Shown: positions 59,792 through 64,000 of the stretch, piece by piece
How the letters are laid out: each line of letters begins with the position of its first letter
How positions within the stretch are numbered: position 1 is the first letter of the stretch
DNA from: Micromonospora phaseoli
GTDB lineage: Bacteria; Actinomycetota; Actinomycetes; Mycobacteriales; Micromonosporaceae
DNA length: 64,000 bases
Direction of reading: 5' to 3'
Assembly: GCF_900109115.1 (NCBI RefSeq)
Contig: NZ_FNYV01000012.1
Coordinates: 62,001 to 126,000, forward strand
Notes under the pieces: generated by a model
The model's database searches: none
Told to the model about the DNA's origin: nothing
Seen by the model: only the letters and a program-made list of their open reading frames with translations
Program-made: the position numbers and the translations under genes

Positions 59792-60646
59792 TCACCCGTC
59801 GAGCCGGCTGGCCATCACCCGCACCGTCTCCTGCTCCGGCAGCGCCGCCTCCAGCAGGCAACCGGCCATCTGCTCGTACCGGTCGACATCGGTCGCGGTG
59901 CTCAGCCGCACATCCGTGGTCAGCGCCTCCAGCATCACCGTGCGCGGGTCCGCCGGATCCGGGAAGGAGTAGCAGGAGAACGGGGTGAGCGGCACCGGCC
60001 CTCGCCCCGCACCGACCGGCAACAGCCGGATCGTCACGTGCGGCAGGGCGGCCAGCTCGAGCAGGTGCCGCATCTGCTCGCGCCAGACCTCCACCGGATC
60101 GCCGGCCTGCTCGCAGGCCAACTCGGTGATCAGCGCCGTGTAGCGGGGCGGCTCGGGGCGGCGGAGCACCGCATGCCGGGCGGCCCGGGCGCGCAGGTCG
60201 GCCTCCACGTCCACCGCCGGGTCGATCAGGTGTCCGGCCGCGATGCGCAGACGCGCGTACGCCGGGGTTTGCAGCAGGCCCGGCACCACTGCGGGCTGAT
60301 ATTCAATGATGCCCGCCGCGCCGGCCTCAAGTTCGGCGTACGTACGCTGCCGCTCGCTCATCTCCCCCAGCGACTTCCACCAGCCTCGGCTGGTCGCGGC
60401 GTCCCGGGCGATGACGATCAGCGCGTCCCGCTGCGGCGGCGACACCTGGTAGACGTCGAGCAGGTCGAGCACGTCCGCCAGATCTGGACGGCTCTGCCCC
60501 AGCTCGATGCGGGACAGCTTGGAGGTGGACGCCCAACCGAGCCGCTCACACACCTGTTCCAGCGTCAGCGTCTCCCGCCGCCGGAGCTGACGCAACTCGG
60601 CGCCGAGTCGCGCACGTCGAATGACCGGACTCGTTGGCAACGGCAT
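59792..60646 (-). CDS. Helix-turn-helix regulator with DUF5753
   Basis: 284 residues. An XRE-type helix-turn-helix occupies residues ~13-65 (LTLEQVCERLGWASTSKLSRIELG), written here as LTLEQVCERLGW and STSKLSRIELG, and the DUF5753 domain follows (EYQPAVVPGLLQTPAYAR). This family (WhiJ/BldB-partner type) normally sits beside a small DUF397 protein; none is present within the flanking gaps. It is 122 bp after uvrB on the same strand. Confidence 0.9.
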   Translation of the reverse strand: MPLPTSPVIRRARLGAELRQLRRRETLTLEQVCERLGWASTSKLSRIELGQSRPDLADVLDLLDVYQVSPPQRDALIVIARDAATSRGWWKSLGEMSERQRTYAELEAGAAGIIEYQPAVVPGLLQTPAYARLRIAAGHLIDPAVDVEADLRARAARHAVLRRPEPPRYTALITELACEQAGDPVEVWREQMRHLLELAALPHVTIRLLPVGAGRGPVPLTPFSCYSFPDPADPRTVMLEALTTDVRLSTATDVDRYEQMAGCLLEAALPEQETVRVMASRLDG

Positions 60647-60768
60647 CCCTGCCTCCCCACGGAGGGAGAGTACGCACGGCGATCACCCAGCGCAATAGGA
60701 CGCTCGCATTCCGCTATTCTCCCACCGTAGGATGTGGACACCTGCCGGTTGGCCTCGCCGGCCGACCC

Positions 60769-62877
60769 TCACTTCACGCCGGCGGCATCCATCCCCCGCA
60801 GCTCCTTCTTCAGGTCGGCGACCTCGTCACGGATCCGGGCGGCCAGCTCGAACTGCAGCTCCCGCGCGGCGGCGAGCATCTGGTCGTTGAGCTCCTGGAT
60901 CAGCTGCGCCAGCTCGGCGCGCGCCATCCCTGCCCGCGCGGGTGTGCCGGCGCCGGCCCGGACGCGGCTGCGGGTCTCCTTGACCGGCGCCTTGCCCCGG
61001 GACAGCTGTCGCACCGCGCCGCCGACCCGGGTCGCCTCGGTGTCCTCGGCCTCGCGGTAGATGTCGTCGAGGATGTCGTGGATCTTCTTACGGAGCGGCT
61101 CGGGGCTGATGCCGTGCGCCTCGTTGTGCGCGATCTGCTTGGCGCGCCGCCGGTTGGTCTCGTCGATCGCGGCCGCCATCGACGGCGTGATCTTGTCTGC
61201 GTACATGTGCACCTGGCCGGAGACGTTACGGGCGGCCCGACCGATGGTCTGGATCAACGACCGGCCACTGCGCAGGAAGCCCTCCTTGTCCGCGTCCAGG
61301 ATCGCCACCAGGGACACCTCGGGCAGGTCGAGGCCCTCCCGCAGCAGGTTGATGCCGACCAGCACGTCGTAGTCGCCCCGGCGCAGCTCACGAAGCAACT
61401 CCACCCGCCGCAGCGTGTCGACCTCGGAGTGCAGGTAACGCACCCGGATGCCGTTCTCCAGGAGATAGTCCGACAGGTCCTCGGCCATCTTCTTGGTCAG
61501 CGTGGTGACCAGCACCCGTTCGTCGCGCTCGGTACGCAGCTTGATCTCGTGCATCAGGTCGTCGATCTGGCCCTTGGTGGGCTTGACGACGACCTCCGGG
61601 TCGATCAGGCCGGTCGGGCGGATCACCTGCTCCACGAACTCGCCCTGGGCCTGCTCCAGCTCCCACGGACCCGGCGTCGCCGACAGGAAGACCATCTGGC
61701 CGACCCGCTCCAGGAACTCGTCGAACCGCAACGGCCGGTTGTCGGCCGCGCTGGGCAGCCGGAACCCGTGGTCGATCAGCATCCGCTTGCGGGACGCGTC
61801 ACCCTCGAACATCCCACCGATCTGCGGGATGGTGACGTGCGACTCGTCGATGACGGTGATGAAGTCGTCGGGGAAGTAGTCGAGCAGGCAGTGCGGCGGG
61901 CTGCCGGGCAACCGCCCGTCGATGTGCATCGAGTAGTTCTCGATGCCGGAACAGAAGCCCACCTGCCGCATCATCTCGATGTCGTACGTGGTGCGCATCC
62001 GCAGCCGCTGCGACTCCAGCAGCTTGCCCTGCCGGTCCAGCTCGGCCAGCCGCTCGCCCAGCTCTGTCTCGATGTCGCCGATCGCCCGCTCCATCCGCTG
62101 CGGGCCGGCGGCGTAGTGCGTCGCCGGGAAGATCAGCAGGTAATCCACCTCGCGCACCACGTCTCCGGTGAGCGGGTTGAGGTAGTAGAGCTTCTCCACC
62201 TCGTCACCGAAGAGCTCGATCCGGACGGCGAGCTCCTCGTACGCCGGAATGATCTCCAGCGTGTCGCCGCGGACCCGGAAGGTGCCGCGCTGGAAGGCCA
62301 TGTCGTTGCGGGTGTACTGGATGTCCACCAGCCGGCGCAGCAACTGGTCGCGATCAAGCTCCTGGCCGACGGCGACCCGCACCGCGCGGTCCAGGTACTC
62401 CTCAGGGGTGCCCAGGCCGTAGATCGCCGAGACGGTCGCCACGACCACCACGTCTCGGCGGGTGAGCAGGGACATGGTGGCCGAGTGCCGCAGCCGCTCG
62501 ACCTCCTCGTTGATCGAGGAGTCCTTCTCGATGTAGGTGTCGGTCTGCGGGATGTACGCCTCGGGCTGGTAGTAGTCGTAGTAGGAGACGAAATACTCCA
62601 CCGCGTTGTCCGGCAGCAGCTCGCTGAACTCCTTCGCCAGCTGCGCGCAGAGCGTCTTGTTCGGTGCCAGCACCAGCGCGGGACGCTGCAGGCGCTCCAC
62701 CAGCCAGGCGGTGGTGGCGCTCTTGCCGGTGCCGGTGGCGCCGAGCAGCACGGTGTGCCGGTCACCGCGACGGACCCGCCGCTCCAGATCGTCGATCGCC
62801 GCCGGCTGGTCACCAGCAGGCTGGAACTCGCTGACGACCTGGAAGCGGCCGTCGAGCCGAGGAATGTCGAGCGCCAT
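60769..62877 (-). CDS. uvrB: UvrB, excinuclease subunit B
   Basis: 702 residues. Walker A LLGATGTGKSATTAWL, the beta-hairpin FVSYYDYYQPEAYIPQTD, the helicase motifs TIPQIGGMFEGD and GINLLREGLDLPEV, and the C-terminal UVR motif QLIQELNDQMLAAARELQFE are present. UvrB is the damage-verifying core of nucleotide excision repair with UvrA and UvrC, both in this window. A TACGGT box ends 7 nt before the ATG, so the message may be leaderless. Confidence 0.97.
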   Translation of the reverse strand: MALDIPRLDGRFQVVSEFQPAGDQPAAIDDLERRVRRGDRHTVLLGATGTGKSATTAWLVERLQRPALVLAPNKTLCAQLAKEFSELLPDNAVEYFVSYYDYYQPEAYIPQTDTYIEKDSSINEEVERLRHSATMSLLTRRDVVVVATVSAIYGLGTPEEYLDRAVRVAVGQELDRDQLLRRLVDIQYTRNDMAFQRGTFRVRGDTLEIIPAYEELAVRIELFGDEVEKLYYLNPLTGDVVREVDYLLIFPATHYAAGPQRMERAIGDIETELGERLAELDRQGKLLESQRLRMRTTYDIEMMRQVGFCSGIENYSMHIDGRLPGSPPHCLLDYFPDDFITVIDESHVTIPQIGGMFEGDASRKRMLIDHGFRLPSAADNRPLRFDEFLERVGQMVFLSATPGPWELEQAQGEFVEQVIRPTGLIDPEVVVKPTKGQIDDLMHEIKLRTERDERVLVTTLTKKMAEDLSDYLLENGIRVRYLHSEVDTLRRVELLRELRRGDYDVLVGINLLREGLDLPEVSLVAILDADKEGFLRSGRSLIQTIGRAARNVSGQVHMYADKITPSMAAAIDETNRRRAKQIAHNEAHGISPEPLRKKIHDILDDIYREAEDTEATRVGGAVRQLSRGKAPVKETRSRVRAGAGTPARAGMARAELAQLIQELNDQMLAAARELQFELAARIRDEVADLKKELRGMDAAGVK

Positions 62878-63177
62878 GGAGCAACCGTACGCCGGGACTC
62901 CGACAGTCCGCGGCGACTACGTGCAGCACGTGATCGGCTTCGATATTCGCATTGTGTGGTTCTTCTCACCCCGCTACGCTTTTTCCGTAGGCCGCTCGCG
63001 GCGGCCGACCGGGCCGGTGGCGGGCCGCACAAGGCCACGCCGCCCCCGGCACCGAGGGTCGCAGCACCCGGCATGCCTGGTGTGCGCGCCCGCTGTGGTC
63101 GCGCTGAAGGCGCAGACCGGCCGCCGCGAGCGCCCCTGCGTCGTCACCCGAACCCGGTCCGGCACGTTCATCCTCCC
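62878..63177. other. Intergenic region upstream of uvrB
   Basis: 300 bp between divergent genes. It contains the uvrB -10 box, the palindrome ACGTGCAGCACGT and a small hairpin (CTACG...CGTAG, 62981-62999). No gene, tRNA or SOS-type GAAC-N4-GTTC box was seen. Confidence 0.5.
62884..62889 (-). promoter_or_regulatory. uvrB -10 box (leaderless)
   Basis: TACGGT on the minus strand, its last base exactly 7 nt before the uvrB ATG. A 13-bp palindrome ACGTGCAGCACGT (62919-62931) lies about 30 bp upstream and could be an operator. Confidence 0.45.
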
Positions 63178-64000
63178 GTGGAGAACACCTCGCGACCGGC
63201 ACCCGGCAACGGCGGCACCAATCGTCCCGTTCCGGACGTCCCGTCCACTGGCCCGGTCCGCCGGGACGGCCGCCGGCATCGGGCGGGGCCCCGGCGGCAC
63301 CGGGCCGGCATCGTGCCACCCGCCATTCTCGAGCTGACCGTCGCCGACCCGCCCGGGCCGCGGCCCGGCGTCCGTCGGGCCGCGGTGCCCGGCGGCCTGC
63401 TCGACCCGACCGCCGGCAACCCGCTGGAGGAAGAGGACCTCACCGGCTCGAGCGCGCCGACCGACGAGGCGCGGCGCGGCGCCGCCCGCCGGCGGCGCCT
63501 CACCCTCGCCGGGCTCTCCCTCACCGCCGTGGCCTCCGCCGTCATGCTGGTGGCCGCTCTGGTCAACTGGGCACCCGACGGACCCCCACCACGGCCGATG
63601 AACTCGGCCGAGCAGGAACGACTGGCCGCGATGCGGGTCACCAACCTGCGCGACCTGCGTGCCGGGCTGCACGTCACGGTCGGCGACGGTAATGCCCGCA
63701 CCGACCTCCTCGGCTGGGTCGACTGGGCTCGCCAGCTGGTCTACCTGGACGTCGGCGGGCCCGGCGCGGGTGCACTGCGAGGACTGGCTCAGGCCACCCC
63801 CACCGTCCTGGTGGTCCGCCCGGACCCGACGGCGATGCCGACGCCCGCCACACCACCCCTGGTGCCGCCGGCCGACGGCTGGCGACTGCCCGCCGACCGG
63901 GGCCTCGATCCACTGCTGCTGCTGGTGTTCGGGCTGGCCGCCGACCGGCCCGAACCCACCGGCGGGCCGTCCGGCCGCTGGCTGGGCCGGGAACAGGTAA
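63178..64000 (+). CDS. Single-pass membrane protein, 3' end outside the window
   Basis: 274 codons are visible from a GTG at 63178; the reading continues past the right edge. The first ~110 residues are Pro/Arg/Gly-rich and disordered, then a single membrane helix (LTLAGLSLTAVASAVMLVAALV, about residues 103-124) precedes an extracytoplasmic region. No domain is recognised in the visible part. The start is uncertain because no ribosome-binding site stands out. Confidence 0.55.
   Translation, partial: MENTSRPAPGNGGTNRPVPDVPSTGPVRRDGRRHRAGPRRHRAGIVPPAILELTVADPPGPRPGVRRAAVPGGLLDPTAGNPLEEEDLTGSSAPTDEARRGAARRRRLTLAGLSLTAVASAVMLVAALVNWAPDGPPPRPMNSAEQERLAAMRVTNLRDLRAGLHVTVGDGNARTDLLGWVDWARQLVYLDVGGPGAGALRGLAQATPTVLVVRPDPTAMPTPATPPLVPPADGWRLPADRGLDPLLLLVFGLAADRPEPTGGPSGRWLGREQV

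Overview
The window reads as a stretch of core chromosome from a high-GC actinobacterium of the Micromonosporaceae type (Micromonospora or a close relative). The support is overall GC of roughly 70% or more, the frequent GTG and TTG starts, the actinobacterial markers (WhiA, RbpA, OpcA, SufR, an acVLRF1-type hydrolase, a mycothiol-dependent DinB-like enzyme, a DUF5753 regulator) and the gene order rapZ-yvcK-whiA-gap-pgk-tpiA-secG. I see no rRNA, tRNA, CRISPR array, insertion sequence, integrase or prophage. The species assignment is inference.

Layout. 1-1188: the end of an acVLRF1-type peptidyl-tRNA hydrolase and a LysE-family exporter. 1456-8333 (minus): a complete suf operon in the order sufR-sufB-sufD-Rieske ferredoxin-sufC-sufS-sufU-sufT, with most genes overlapping or tightly spaced. 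8450-11980: heme A synthase ctaA (plus), an ATP-grasp protein and a small conserved protein, then protoheme farnesyltransferase ctaB (minus). 12272-20731 (plus): a pentose-phosphate/glucose-6-phosphate operon tkt-tal-pgi-zwf-opcA-pgl. 20867-27978 (minus): rapZ-yvcK-whiA-gap-pgk-tpiA-secG and then rbpA, so lower glycolysis lies beside the cell-wall and sporulation regulators. 28234-33923: a membrane-anchored unknown, a SWIM-finger protein, recQ, and uvrC facing recQ. 34163-44776: a secreted penicillin-acylase-family enzyme with a discoidin-like tail, a Tat Rieske lipoprotein, uvrA, rsgA, a DinB-like/metallo-beta-lactamase-fold gene pair and a DedA protein. 45003-53307: a cold-shock protein, an orphan phage-like protein, a CocE hydrolase, a MarR regulator divergent from an MMPL exporter, a lytic transglycosylase lipoprotein and a DedA protein fused to a degenerate PAP2 domain. 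53433-64000: typA, a class-A-beta-lactamase-like hydrolase, a tyrosine phosphatase, an NlpC/P60 protein, TerC, a small monooxygenase, a DUF5753 regulator, uvrB and the start of a membrane protein. All three UvrABC genes therefore lie within about 31 kb, but as separate transcription units.

The protein-coding content is mostly ordinary housekeeping. The less expected structure is in the DNA between genes: three copies of a repeat pair with a 31-bp period and a GGGGCCC core; a perfect 19-bp inverted repeat flanked by mirror C-rich and G-rich tracts between rsgA and uvrA; and a recurring TANNNT box 7-8 nt before start codons that implies many leaderless transcripts. Several compact palindromes look like operators (sufR, marR/MMPL, the terC intergenic region) and a few near-perfect hairpins sit between convergent genes. 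I did not find convincing evidence of a wholly new multi-gene system.
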